Source: Bacteroidia bacterium (lineage in GTDB: Bacteria > Bacteroidota > Bacteroidia > B-17B0 > Aurantibacillaceae). From it: a stretch of DNA of 55,546 nucleotides. Each line of letters starts with the position of its first letter. Position 1 is the first letter of the stretch. The stretch lies in contig JADLER010000166.1 of assembly GCA_020846025.1 (NCBI GenBank), forward strand, positions 1 to 55,546, in the 5' to 3' direction. Position numbers and translations under genes: made by a program. The notes below the pieces were generated by a model, which was not told the DNA's origin, searched no databases, and worked only from the letters and a program-made list of their open reading frames with translations. Positions 1 through 8,753 of the stretch are shown one piece after another.

Positions 1-135
1 ACTCATATTACCAAGCCAATCAAACACGTGTAACTTATTGCAACTACTTCCTGTTCCACAAGCCCCGTTGCTTCCACACCCTGCTGGTACACCTCCTTTA
101 TTATCTTGCCCAGTTGAACAATTTGCACAAGCCAT
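1..135 (-). CDS. ricT: RicT/YaaT-type PSP1 protein, N-terminal part only
   Basis: Reading down from ATG at 135 gives 45 codons before the window ends. The visible part is cysteine-rich (C3, C6, C20, C26, C32) and ends in CNKLHVFDWLGNMS. That Cys-rich head followed by CNKL.VFDWL is typical of Bacteroidota PSP1-domain proteins annotated as RicT. In Bacillus the homologue forms the RicA-RicF-RicT complex, which binds Fe-S clusters and acts in RNA maturation; a role here is inferred by family only. The PSP1 domain itself lies outside the window. The gene is divergent from the dehydrogenase at 351. It is too short for ORF callers but the match is distinctive. Confidence 0.72.
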   Translation of the reverse strand, partial: MACANCSTGQDNKGGVPAGCGSNGACGTGSSCNKLHVFDWLGNMS

Positions 136-156
136 ATTCTATACTATATATTTAAA

Positions 157-184
157 CGATATTTTAGCTTAAACTAAAATATCG
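157..184. promoter_or_regulatory. perfect 11-bp inverted repeat upstream of ricT
   Basis: CGATATTTTAG at 157-167 is followed after a 6-nt loop by its exact reverse complement at 174-184. The dyad is 22 bp upstream of the ricT start, in the spacer between divergent genes. There is no T-run on either side, so a terminator is unlikely. It could be an operator or a 5'-leader hairpin of ricT. The rest of the spacer (185-350) is AT-rich and I see no clear promoter box in it. Confidence 0.35.
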
Positions 185-350
185 AGAATATTAAAAAATA
201 ATTAAAAAAAATCGTATAAATATACTATTTTTTGCTGGATGTTTTACAAGTACATTAAGCCAATAATATTTATAACTTTAACCAAAATTGTGCATTAACA
301 ATTTGCTACTATTAGAGTACGATTAATGCAAAATCTATTAACTTAAAAAC

Positions 351-1103
351 ATGATTGCATTTATTACTGGCGTCACCTCTGGCATTGGAAAAGCAAGCGC
401 TAAAGAGTTTGCTAAGCATCAGTATCATCTTATTATTACTGGTCGTCGAAAAGAAATATTAGAAAGTTTAAAAACCGAATTAGAGAATCAATATGCCATA
501 CAAGTGCTACCATTGTGTTTTGATGTAAGAGAAGAAGAAGAAGTAAAAAACGCTATACAATCCTTACCAGCACATTTTAAATCTATAGATGTTTTGGTTA
601 ATAATGCAGGATTAGCGGCAGGACTGGGGCCAATTCAAGAAGGCGAGATACAACATTGGGAACGAATGATTGATACAAATATTAAAGGCCTATTATATGT
701 TACTAAATATGTTTCGAATCTGATGGTGGCTCAAAAAAAAGGGCATATTATTAATGTTGGTTCAATTGCAGGAAAAGAAGTGTATGCAAATGGAAATGTA
801 TATTGTGCTACTAAACATGCAGTAGATGCTCTAAACAAAGGCATGCGAATTGACTTATTACCTCATGGTATTAAAGTGTCGGCTATTCATCCAGGCATGG
901 TTGAGACAGAATTTAGTATTGTTCGATTTGATGGTGATGTAAATCGTGCCAAAAAAGTGTATGAGAACATGATTCCACTTAGTGCCGATGATATTGCAGA
1001 AACTATTTATTGGATGGCTTCTCGCCCAAGCCACGTTAATATTAATGATGTTGTCATTATGCCAAGTGTACAAGCCAATGCCACTACTGTTATAAGAAAT
1101 TAA
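351..1103 (+). CDS. short-chain dehydrogenase/reductase, YdfG-like
   Basis: A 250-residue classical SDR. The nucleotide-binding motif TGVTSGIG is at residues 6-13, NNAG at 84-87, the catalytic serine at S138 and the YxxxK pair at Y151/K155. Arginines after the second strand (GRR, 31-33) suggest NADP(H) rather than NAD(H). Overall closest to the YdfG/3-hydroxy-acid dehydrogenase group, cytosolic; the substrate cannot be told. It ends 5 bp from the stop of the convergent permease gene at 1109. Confidence 0.85.
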   Translation: MIAFITGVTSGIGKASAKEFAKHQYHLIITGRRKEILESLKTELENQYAIQVLPLCFDVREEEEVKNAIQSLPAHFKSIDVLVNNAGLAAGLGPIQEGEIQHWERMIDTNIKGLLYVTKYVSNLMVAQKKGHIINVGSIAGKEVYANGNVYCATKHAVDALNKGMRIDLLPHGIKVSAIHPGMVETEFSIVRFDGDVNRAKKVYENMIPLSADDIAETIYWMASRPSHVNINDVVIMPSVQANATTVIRN

Positions 1104-1108
1104 TTAAG

Positions 1109-2233
1109 CTATTGTTGAGCATTTTTATATAAATAAAATGCAACTACCGAGAAGATGAGATTTGGAATCCAAACTGCTATTAATGGTTGTGCTAGTCCTG
1201 AAGTGGAAAAGGTTGTGGAAACGTGCATAAATAAAATATACAAGCAACTTAAAAGCAATCCAATAGCAATATGCAAACCTACTCCACCACGTATTTTACG
1301 AGAGGATATTGATACCCCAATAATTGTAAGAATAAAAGTAGCAAATGGAAAAGATGTGCGCTTATACATCTCCACTTCATAAAAATCAATTCTATCTGAA
1401 CCTTTCTGTTTTTCTTCAATAATAAATTTTTTCAATTCAAAGTAATTAAGTACCTCGAACCGGCTTTGGAACCTCAACATGTCTTTTGGCGAAAAAGCCA
1501 TTTTAATTTTTTTAGACGGATACGTTAAATGAGTTTCTTTAAAAATTAGTTTTGGCGTTGAAAGATTGGTTGAATCAGGAATTAATAGATAAATAATTTT
1601 TCTTTCAAATACATTAGCAAGAACCCAAGCATTAGTTGTGCTATCCCATTTCATGCTTTCTGCTTTAAGCATATGAATTTGCTTATTATTACTAATAGTT
1701 TCAATGGATACGTGGCGTGCAGTATTGGTCTGATTATCATAATCAGCCATATATAGAACTTTACCAGGTGCGATTTGCCGATGTATATTTCGCTCTTCGG
1801 TTGTGTAGCCATTGTTAATATATTTATCCTCAAAAGCAATACGTACTTTGTTGGATTTTGGAATAACAAAATGATTTAAAATTAACGACATTGTTGTAAT
1901 TAAACCAGCACCAATCATATAAGGTCGAAGGATGCGTCTAAAACTTGTTCCGCTTGAAAGAATGGCTACAAACTCCGTTTTATAGGCCATTTTGGATGTA
2001 AAGAGAATAACAGCTATAAACGTAAACAATGGACTAAATAAATTTCCGTAAAATGGAATGAAATTAAGATAATGATCAAAAATTATTTCTTTAAGAGGTA
2101 CTTTTTCTTGGACAAAACTTTGTAACTTTTCCGAAATATCAAATACAATAAAAATACATAACATTAATGCAATGGAAAAAAAGAACGTTCCAATAAACTT
2201 TCGAAGTATGTATTTATCTAGTATTTTTAGCAC
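1109..2233 (-). CDS. LptF/LptG (YjgP/YjgQ) family LPS export permease
   Basis: A 374-residue membrane protein with the family architecture: two N-terminal membrane segments (about residues 14-30 and 60-80), another near 100-120, a soluble beta-rich periplasmic domain (about 130-270), then three C-terminal membrane segments from about 295. LptF and LptG form the transmembrane part of the LptB2FG transporter that extracts LPS from the inner membrane. I cannot decide between LptF and LptG. The start is GTG at 2233: an in-frame TAG immediately precedes it and no ATG is nearby. It lies 34 bp downstream of tgt in the same direction and is probably cotranscribed with it. Confidence 0.85.
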   Translation of the reverse strand: MLKILDKYILRKFIGTFFFSIALMLCIFIVFDISEKLQSFVQEKVPLKEIIFDHYLNFIPFYGNLFSPLFTFIAVILFTSKMAYKTEFVAILSSGTSFRRILRPYMIGAGLITTMSLILNHFVIPKSNKVRIAFEDKYINNGYTTEERNIHRQIAPGKVLYMADYDNQTNTARHVSIETISNNKQIHMLKAESMKWDSTTNAWVLANVFERKIIYLLIPDSTNLSTPKLIFKETHLTYPSKKIKMAFSPKDMLRFQSRFEVLNYFELKKFIIEEKQKGSDRIDFYEVEMYKRTSFPFATFILTIIGVSISSRKIRGGVGLHIAIGLLLSCLYILFMHVSTTFSTSGLAQPLIAVWIPNLIFSVVAFYLYKNAQQ

Positions 2234-2267
2234 CTATATGTATGTTTTAAGAAATAAGGTTTCGTTG

Positions 2268-3398
2268 TTATAATCGTTTCGATAATTGTTTTACCATTTT
2301 ATTTTTCCAGTCATAAAAAGTGCCTTCAATAATTTTTTGTCGTGCTTCGTTTACAAGCCACAGATAAAAAGCTAAGTTATGAATACTCGCAATTTGCGCA
2401 GCCAAAAACTCACCACAAACTAACAAATGTCTTAAATAGGCTTTTGTATAAACTTTATCTACATAACTTGTTCCACTTTCATCCAGTGGCGAAAAATCAT
2501 TCTTCCACTTTTCATTTTTTATATTAATAATTCCATTTTGAGTAAATAATAAACAATGTCGGCCATTCCTTGTAGGCATTACACAATCAAACATATCAAT
2601 TCCTAAGGCTATACTTTCTAAAATATTCACAGGTGTTCCCACACCCATTAAATACCGAGGTTTATCTATAGGTAAAATTTGGCAAACCACTTCAGTCATA
2701 GCATACATATCTTCGGCAGGCTCTCCAACTGATAATCCACCAATGGCGTTTCCTTCCGCATTTTTTGAAGCAATATATTCTGCCGACTGAATTCTTAAAT
2801 CTTTATAAACTGACCCCTGAACTATAGGAAACAAAGTTTGCTCATAACCATATTTTGGCTCAGTTTCATTAAATCGCTTAATACATCTATCTAACCAACG
2901 ATGTGTTAAGCCTAATGAATTTTTAGCGTATTTATATTCACAAGGATAAGGTGTACACTCATCAAAAGCCATCATAATATCAGCGCCTATTGTACGCTCA
3001 ATATCCATCACGTTTTCGGGTGTAAATAAATGTTTACTACCGTCAATATGCGACTTAAATGTTGCGCCCTCTTCGGTTAATTTTCTAGATGAGGCTAATG
3101 AAAATACCTGATAACCGCCACTATCCGTAAGAATTGGTTTTTCCCAGCCATTAAATTGGTGTAAGCCACCAGCAGCCTCCAAAACTTCTAATCCTGGGCG
3201 TAAGTATAAATGATAGGTGTTCCCTAATATGATTTGTGCTTTAATATCATCTCTTAACTCATGCTGATGAACAGCTTTTACAGTAGCAGCAGTTCCAACT
3301 GGCATAAATATTGGCGTTTGAATTTTTCCATGCGCCGTTTCTATAATTCCTGCTCTAGCCTTAGAGTGAATGTCTTTATGTTGTAATGTAAATTTCAA
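2268..3398 (-). CDS. tgt: queuine/preQ1 tRNA-guanine transglycosylase
   Basis: A 376-residue Tgt that exchanges guanine 34 of GUN-anticodon tRNAs for preQ1 during queuosine synthesis. Visible motifs are DSGGYQVFSL with general acid D92, GGLSVGEP, and FDCVMPTRNG with nucleophile D271. The C-terminal zinc site (CxCxxC with a following His in E. coli) is absent: the equivalent stretch (about residues 308-330) reads SGTSYVDKVYTKAYLRHL. I recall this loss as usual in Bacteroidota Tgt. The start is TTG at 3398, since an in-frame TGA lies just upstream and the protein opens with the expected MKFTLQH. A TATCTTTG box lies 20 bp upstream. Confidence 0.93.
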   Translation of the reverse strand: MKFTLQHKDIHSKARAGIIETAHGKIQTPIFMPVGTAATVKAVHQHELRDDIKAQIILGNTYHLYLRPGLEVLEAAGGLHQFNGWEKPILTDSGGYQVFSLASSRKLTEEGATFKSHIDGSKHLFTPENVMDIERTIGADIMMAFDECTPYPCEYKYAKNSLGLTHRWLDRCIKRFNETEPKYGYEQTLFPIVQGSVYKDLRIQSAEYIASKNAEGNAIGGLSVGEPAEDMYAMTEVVCQILPIDKPRYLMGVGTPVNILESIALGIDMFDCVMPTRNGRHCLLFTQNGIINIKNEKWKNDFSPLDESGTSYVDKVYTKAYLRHLLVCGEFLAAQIASIHNLAFYLWLVNEARQKIIEGTFYDWKNKMVKQLSKRL

Positions 3399-3418
3399 TG
3401 TTTCTCAAAAGTAAAAAA

Positions 3419-3426
3419 CAAAGATA
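3419..3426 (-). promoter_or_regulatory. -7 promoter box of tgt
   Basis: TATCTTTG on the minus strand, an exact match to the Bacteroidota TAnnTTTG element, 20 bp upstream of the tgt TTG start. No TTTG at the -33 spacing is evident. Confidence 0.5.
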
Positions 3427-3639
3427 CATTTAAAGCCTAAATACAGCATTATTTAATAATAACTAGATGTTGATTTTACATAAATTAATACTTAATTCCT
3501 TTATCTTATAAGGCTATACATAGTTAATTTTACCAGTTATGGTTCAAAACCTACCAGATACCAATTTCAAATGTAAAGTTCTGTTAAATAGTATGTTTTG
3601 GCACAGGCATTGACTATCTAATATTAAAAATTAGAAATC

Positions 3640-4386
3640 ATGAAAACATCTATTCCAAACTTAGTAACTATTTGTACAGTTTTTTTAAGTTTAACTGCTT
3701 CTGCACAGCGCAATCATAATGGGAATACTCAAAACCAAAACTCAAGCTCTAATTCTTCATCGGATAAGCATTTGTGGGCTTATAGTAACGGACCACATAT
3801 TGGTGGTGGCGTAAGTATTCATTTTGGAACAGGTGGTGGATATTATCCTCCGAATTATACCTATGGTTATTATAATAGCTATTATAAAATAAAAAAGGCT
3901 GCCCGTCATTCTATTCGTCAGTCGGCTCATGTTATTGGTCAGGCATTAGCGTTTAGTGATTGGAATGACACATATTCTCCATGGTTAGCAAAAGCTATAC
4001 GTCATCAACAATATGCTAAACAATTATATTTTTGGGGTGATTATGCAGGCGCCTTAAATCATGCCGAACGTGCTGGATTTTTAGCTTGGAATACTTTAAA
4101 TTATTTTAATAATCCTTATGGTTTTGCTAATGGAGGTGGCGCTTATCCTGATCCTTACAGCGACCCTAACAATCCATACTACCGACAAGGAAACACAACT
4201 GGTAGTAACAATGAGAGTGAAGATAACACTGGATTTAAACAAAGCAATCAAAGAACTAATAATAGTGCTAAAAGTACGGGCGCAGCAACCTTAGCTCCTA
4301 CAGAGATTGATAATAGTTTACCTTATAGTAAGGTTAGTGATAAAGAATTACTTAAAACTAAAGCAAGAGATTTAGACATTGAGTAG
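3640..4386 (+). CDS. secreted protein of unknown function
   Basis: 248 residues that I do not recognise. A signal peptide is clear (hydrophobic core at about 8-20, cleavage after TASAQ). Next comes an Asn/Gln/Ser-rich stretch (about 22-42), then a Gly/Tyr-rich segment (about 53-82, with GGG and repeated YY pairs). A helical block follows (about 83-150, RHSIRQSAHVIGQAL and a Tyr/Trp-rich part), then a Pro/Asn/Ser-rich linker and a charged C-terminus. There is no sorting domain or lipobox, so it is probably periplasmic. It is monocistronic, with a good terminator 20 bp downstream. The unstructured flanks around a helical core hint at an envelope-associated role, but nothing shows a function. 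Confidence 0.7.
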   Translation: MKTSIPNLVTICTVFLSLTASAQRNHNGNTQNQNSSSNSSSDKHLWAYSNGPHIGGGVSIHFGTGGGYYPPNYTYGYYNSYYKIKKAARHSIRQSAHVIGQALAFSDWNDTYSPWLAKAIRHQQYAKQLYFWGDYAGALNHAERAGFLAWNTLNYFNNPYGFANGGGAYPDPYSDPNNPYYRQGNTTGSNNESEDNTGFKQSNQRTNNSAKSTGAATLAPTEIDNSLPYSKVSDKELLKTKARDLDIE

Positions 4387-4405
4387 TTTAGTTTTTACAA
4401 GTTAC

Positions 4406-4449
4406 AGAAAGAGGTTGAACCATTATTGATACAGCCTCTTTCTTTTTTT
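4406..4449 (+). terminator. rho-independent terminator
   Basis: A 12-bp stem (AGAAAGAGGTTG at 4406-4417 with CAGCCTCTTTCT at 4432-4443, one G-T pair) around a 14-nt loop, running into a T-tract. It sits just after the secreted-protein gene. Confidence 0.8.
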
Positions 4450-4502
4450 AATTTCCTAAATAGAAAAAAACTATTAAGTATATTAAGTTAAATTTTACCT
4501 AA

Positions 4503-5921
4503 TTAAATAAACTTACATTTTCGACTAGCAAAGGCGCACATGCGTAATAAAATAACACCATGCTTAAAGCGAGAGATGTTGGTACTGCCATAAGTTCTTT
4601 CTCGGTAGCGAATAGGAATTTCAACTATTTTAAGATTCAATTTGTGGGCACCAAAAAGTAAATCAAAATCACCAAAGGGATCAAATTCGCCAAAATATTT
4701 TCTATTTTTAGTAAGTTTAATATAATCTTTTCTAAACATTACTTTTGTTCCACATAAGGTATCTTTAAATCGTTGGTCTAGCAACCAGGTAAAAGCCCAA
4801 CTAAAGAAATGATTACCCAAATAATTTAAAAAGCGCATTGCTTCTTTTTCCATCGGATAAACCAATCTAGTTCCGTTAATAAAATCTCCTTTGCTACTTG
4901 CTATGGCATCATAAAATTTCGGAATATCTTCGGGTGGAACAGTGAGGTCAGCATCTAAAATCATTAAAATATCTCCAGTAGCTATTTTATATCCTTCTCT
5001 TACAGCATCTGCTTTTCCTTTTCCTTTCTGTTGTCCTATTTTTATGTCGTGTGTGTCTTTATACTTTTGCTGTATTTCTTTTATTTTTTGCCATGTATCA
5101 TCTGTACTATTTCCTTCAATAAAAATAATTTCTACATGTTTGCCAAACTTTGGTAAACGCGTGATGGCATTTTCTATATTACCACTTTCGTTACGCGCAG
5201 GTATAACTACCGTGGTTGAATATTTTGTTTTATATTCTCCTGAGTTACTTTGCGGAAGCGGTTTCGCAAAACTATAATTGTTTAAACTAAAGAATCTAAA
5301 TATTGGGAATTTAGCCAACACTAAATTAAATAATTCAGCAATTATAGGAATGTACAATGGAAAAATAAATCGTTTGCTATTTCGATAAACATCAAAACCT
5401 GATACAAATAATAAATTATTAACGTCTTTAGAGTTTAGCCAGTTTTGCAATGGTGATTTTGTTTTTAACCCAATAATTTCCGCGAGTTTTAAAACAGGTT
5501 CCCACAGTGAGTTATAATATTGTACAATAATTTTCGTGTTTGGATGACAAACCTTCTGTACTTGCTCAAACACAGCTTGCACATCATCTACAAAACCAAT
5601 TAAATTACTTATAATAATGTAATCGAATTGTTCATTTAACGTTATGTGATTAGCATCCATCACCAAAAATTCAATAGAGGTATTGGCATATTTTTCTTTT
5701 GCCCAAGCTATTTGTTTTTCACTAAAATCAATACCCACTTTTCTATTGCCTGAAATACCAGCTAATAAATCTCCACTTCCACAACCAATTTCGAGTACCG
5801 AGCTATCTTCGTGTGAGAAATAATTACAGTAATTCGTAATTTCTTTCCAATAATAATTTGACAGCCCCCTACCCTTTTTAGAAGTTGCCTGTTTGTCGAA
5901 ATATGCTTTTATATGTTGCAC
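4503..5921 (-). CDS. bifunctional SAM methyltransferase / family 2 glycosyltransferase
   Basis: 472 residues in two enzymes. Residues 1-170 are a class I methyltransferase with SAM motif LEIGCGSGDLL near 42-52 and acidic residue at the end of strand 2 (KVGIDFS). Residues about 235-472 are a GT2 glycosyltransferase with VVIPARNESGNIE, the metal-binding DADLTVPPEDIP and a C-terminal basic segment. No membrane segments are obvious. The glycosyltransferase half resembles dolichol-phosphate-mannose-synthase-like enzymes, so the substrate may be a polyprenyl phosphate or an envelope glycan; this is inference. The conventional start is GTG at 5921, but that G is also the last base of a near-match promoter box (TCTATTTG, 7 of 8), so the true start may lie a few codons in. 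Confidence 0.85.
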   Translation of the reverse strand: MQHIKAYFDKQATSKKGRGLSNYYWKEITNYCNYFSHEDSSVLEIGCGSGDLLAGISGNRKVGIDFSEKQIAWAKEKYANTSIEFLVMDANHITLNEQFDYIIISNLIGFVDDVQAVFEQVQKVCHPNTKIIVQYYNSLWEPVLKLAEIIGLKTKSPLQNWLNSKDVNNLLFVSGFDVYRNSKRFIFPLYIPIIAELFNLVLAKFPIFRFFSLNNYSFAKPLPQSNSGEYKTKYSTTVVIPARNESGNIENAITRLPKFGKHVEIIFIEGNSTDDTWQKIKEIQQKYKDTHDIKIGQQKGKGKADAVREGYKIATGDILMILDADLTVPPEDIPKFYDAIASSKGDFINGTRLVYPMEKEAMRFLNYLGNHFFSWAFTWLLDQRFKDTLCGTKVMFRKDYIKLTKNRKYFGEFDPFGDFDLLFGAHKLNLKIVEIPIRYRERTYGSTNISRFKHGVILLRMCAFASRKCKFI

Positions 5922-5976
5922 AAATAGATGTAAAATTTGAAAGCCTACTAATTTACAAGATTATTTTGAAATAGAA

Positions 5977-7179
5977 TTAGTTATTTTGATTGAGGTAATT
6001 GGCTAGATATTTTCCCATACTAAAACAAGCCTGCAATAAATAACCGCCTGTTGGCGCATCCCAATCTATCATTTCGCCAATGCAATAATGATTTGGAAGT
6101 TTTTTTAATTCTAAGTGAGGATTGAGTTCGTCTAAATGAATGCCTCCTACTGTTGAGATCGCTTGGTCAATAGGAGAAAAATCAATAATTGTTACTTCAA
6201 ATGATTTAATTTTATCGGCAATTAAATTAATAGAGTTATATGTTTCTTTGTTGGTAGCATTTTTTAAAAGGTCAATTTGTAGATCAGTTAAATGAAGACA
6301 ATCTTTAAGAAAAGATTTCATGTTTGTTTTCTTAAATCGTTGAAACCTAAGTAATATATCTTCTTTAGAAAATTCGGGTTTAAAATCAATAAACAACAAA
6401 GCTTTTCTTTGTTTCATTAATTCTTCTCTTATATTAGGACTTAAAGCATACACTGCATTCCCTTCAATACCAAATTTAGTAACTACAACCTCACCCTTCT
6501 TACTTTGTTCGTTACATGAAAAACAACAATTCTTTAAAGCAGAACCAGCATGTTTATGAATTAATGTCGCATCCCAATTTATCTGATAAGCACAGTTAGA
6601 TGGAAGAAACGGCACTGTTGTAATTTGCTTTTCATTAAAAAAATTTAACCATGTACCATCACTACCCGTAACCTTCCAGCTAGCGCCACCTAATGCAAAT
6701 ACTACAATATCCGGACAAGTTACAAAACTTTGTTGGAGATGATTCTCAAAAAATAATGCCTTATCTTTCCAGCCTTTCCATGTATATCCAAATTGAAATT
6801 TCACGTTATGGTTGATACAAAGTTGCTCAAATGCCTTTAAAACTTGAATGGGTTTTATTCCTTTCTTTGGAAAAACTCTTTTGCTGGTACCAACAAATGT
6901 TTCAATTCCTAGTGAGTGTAGCCAGTCTCTTAAATCTTGATTAGAAAAGTGGTTAATAAATGGCGTTATGAATTGACGGGGCGCATAGCGTGTTATAAAA
7001 TTCGATATTTCTTCGGAATGAGTTAAGTTAAAACCACCATCGCCCGCTACTAAAAATTTTCTACCAAGTGCTTTATTTTTTTCGTAAATGATTACATCAA
7101 ATTTTTGAGTATCAATAGAACCAGCTAGCATCAATGATGCTGAACCACCACCAATAATGGCTATTGACTTTTTAATCAA
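5977..7179 (-). CDS. HI0933-like FAD flavoprotein (TIGR03862/PP_4765 type)
   Basis: A 400-residue flavoprotein. The FAD-binding GGGSASLMLA follows IAII at the N-terminus, and GDGGFNLTHS is at about 46-55. GGASWKVTGSDGTW lies near 178, and the C-terminal GEMIDWDAPTGGYLLQACF closes the FAD site. These match the BaiN/HI0933 superfamily, subgroup TIGR03862. The family is poorly characterised and the substrate is unknown. The start is ATG at 7179. It follows the M20 peptidase gene after only 3 bp, so the two are an operon. Confidence 0.85.
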   Translation of the reverse strand: MIKKSIAIIGGGSASLMLAGSIDTQKFDVIIYEKNKALGRKFLVAGDGGFNLTHSEEISNFITRYAPRQFITPFINHFSNQDLRDWLHSLGIETFVGTSKRVFPKKGIKPIQVLKAFEQLCINHNVKFQFGYTWKGWKDKALFFENHLQQSFVTCPDIVVFALGGASWKVTGSDGTWLNFFNEKQITTVPFLPSNCAYQINWDATLIHKHAGSALKNCCFSCNEQSKKGEVVVTKFGIEGNAVYALSPNIREELMKQRKALLFIDFKPEFSKEDILLRFQRFKKTNMKSFLKDCLHLTDLQIDLLKNATNKETYNSINLIADKIKSFEVTIIDFSPIDQAISTVGGIHLDELNPHLELKKLPNHYCIGEMIDWDAPTGGYLLQACFSMGKYLANYLNQNN

Positions 7180-7182
7180 TTG

Positions 7183-8568
7183 TTATTGTGCAAAGTATTT
7201 ATAAAATAAAGGAATAGTTTCAATACCTTTATAATAGTTAAATAAACCATAATGTTCATTCGGCGAATGTAAAGCATCACTATCTAAACCAAAGCCCATT
7301 AAGATACTATCTAAACCTAACTCTTTTTTAAATAAAGCCACAATAGGAATACTTCCACCGCCTCTTGTAGGAATTGGTTTTTTTCCATAAGCATCTTGCA
7401 TGGCATTACTAGCAGCTTGAAATCCTTTAGAGTTTGTTGGAACCACAACAGGTTCACCACCATGATGCGGTTTTACTTTAACTACGACGGATGCAGGAGC
7501 GATACTTTCAAAATATGATTGAAATAACTTACTAATTTCATCAGAATTTTGATTTGGCACCAATCGCATAGAAATTTTCGCAAATGCTTTTGATGGTAAC
7601 ACGGTTTTGGCACCTTCGCCAATATAACCTCCCCAAATTCCATTCACATCTAATGTTGGTCTTATGCCAGTGCGTTCGTTGGTTGTAAAATCTTTCTCGC
7701 CTTGTACATCGTTAATTCCTAAATCTTTCTTAAACTCATTAATATCAAATGGTGCTTTTGCCATTTCATTTCTTTCTGCTGTACTTAATGTTTGTACTTT
7801 GTCGTAAAACCCAGGAATGGTAATGTGATTATTTTCATCATGGCAAGAAGCAATCATTTTACATAATACATTAATAGGATTAGCTACTGCGCCACCATAC
7901 ACGCCACTATGTAAATCACGATTAGGGCCAGTAACTTCTACTTCCATATATGCTAAGCCTCTTAATCCACAATCAATACTTGGCGTGTCATTTGCAATAA
8001 CCGATGTATCTGAAATTAAAATAATGTCTCCTTTTAATTTTTCTTTATTTTCAATAATCCAATGACCTAAACTAGGCGAACCAACCTCTTCTTCACCTTC
8101 AATCATAAACTTCACATTACATGGCAATGTGTTGGTCTTCATCATAATTTCAAAAGCCTTTACATGCATATACATTTGTCCTTTATCATCGCAACTTCCA
8201 CGTGCAAAGATAGCGCCTTCAGGATGTATGTCGGTTTTCTTAATTACAGGTTCAAAGGGTGGAGAATCCCATAAATCAAGAGGTTCGGCGGGTTGCACAT
8301 CGTAATGTCCATACACTACAACTGTGGGTTTGTTAGGGTCAATTATTTTTTCGGCATACACTACAGGGTAACCTTTTGTTTGGCATATTTCCGCTTTATC
8401 AACACCAGCTTCTATTAAACGTTGTTTAACTGCTTCAGCAGTTTTTTGCATATCGTTTTTATGTTCGGGCTTAGCACTAATTGATGGGATTTTTAACAGT
8501 TCGGTAAGCTCATTTAAAAAGCGTTCTTTATGTATAGAAAGATAGTTTTTAATTAATTGGTGTTCCAT
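7183..8568 (-). CDS. M20 family metallo-dipeptidase
   Basis: 461 residues of the M20 (carnosinase/CNDP-like) dipeptidase family, cytosolic because no signal peptide is present. Metal-site motifs visible are YGHYDVQPA (first zinc His and Asp), EGEEEVGSP (general base and zinc Glu), LISDTSV, and DALHSPNEHY with the final His near the C-terminus. The lid/dimerisation domain occupies about 200-320. It probably cleaves small peptides. First gene of a two-gene operon with the flavoprotein. Confidence 0.9.
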   Translation of the reverse strand: MEHQLIKNYLSIHKERFLNELTELLKIPSISAKPEHKNDMQKTAEAVKQRLIEAGVDKAEICQTKGYPVVYAEKIIDPNKPTVVVYGHYDVQPAEPLDLWDSPPFEPVIKKTDIHPEGAIFARGSCDDKGQMYMHVKAFEIMMKTNTLPCNVKFMIEGEEEVGSPSLGHWIIENKEKLKGDIILISDTSVIANDTPSIDCGLRGLAYMEVEVTGPNRDLHSGVYGGAVANPINVLCKMIASCHDENNHITIPGFYDKVQTLSTAERNEMAKAPFDINEFKKDLGINDVQGEKDFTTNERTGIRPTLDVNGIWGGYIGEGAKTVLPSKAFAKISMRLVPNQNSDEISKLFQSYFESIAPASVVVKVKPHHGGEPVVVPTNSKGFQAASNAMQDAYGKKPIPTRGGGSIPIVALFKKELGLDSILMGFGLDSDALHSPNEHYGLFNYYKGIETIPLFYKYFAQ

Positions 8569-8670
8569 TGTTGTAGAATTTTGGTACTAATGTAGTTTTT
8601 TTATTGGGATTACGATTTTAATGAGTAAAAAAATTGTTAATTCGTGTTTCATCATTTATTTTTATCATTC

Positions 8671-8698
8671 CCTAATCTCTAAAAAAGTTTAGATTAGG
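8671..8698. repeat. inverted repeat upstream of anchor-L gene
   Basis: CCTAATCT (8671-8678) and AGATTAGG (8691-8698) form an 8-bp stem with a 12-nt loop. An alternative fold pairs CTAAA with TTTAG inside. No T-run follows. It lies 56 bp before the gene at 8754 and could be regulatory. Confidence 0.3.
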
Positions 8699-8753
8699 AT
8701 ATATAATGCAGTGTATAAAAATTTAATAGCAACCTAAAACTTAATTAAGTACG

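Noticed and set aside
8671-8698. Hairpin as a terminator
   Set aside because: No T-run on either strand, and it lies between divergent genes (8568 and 8754).
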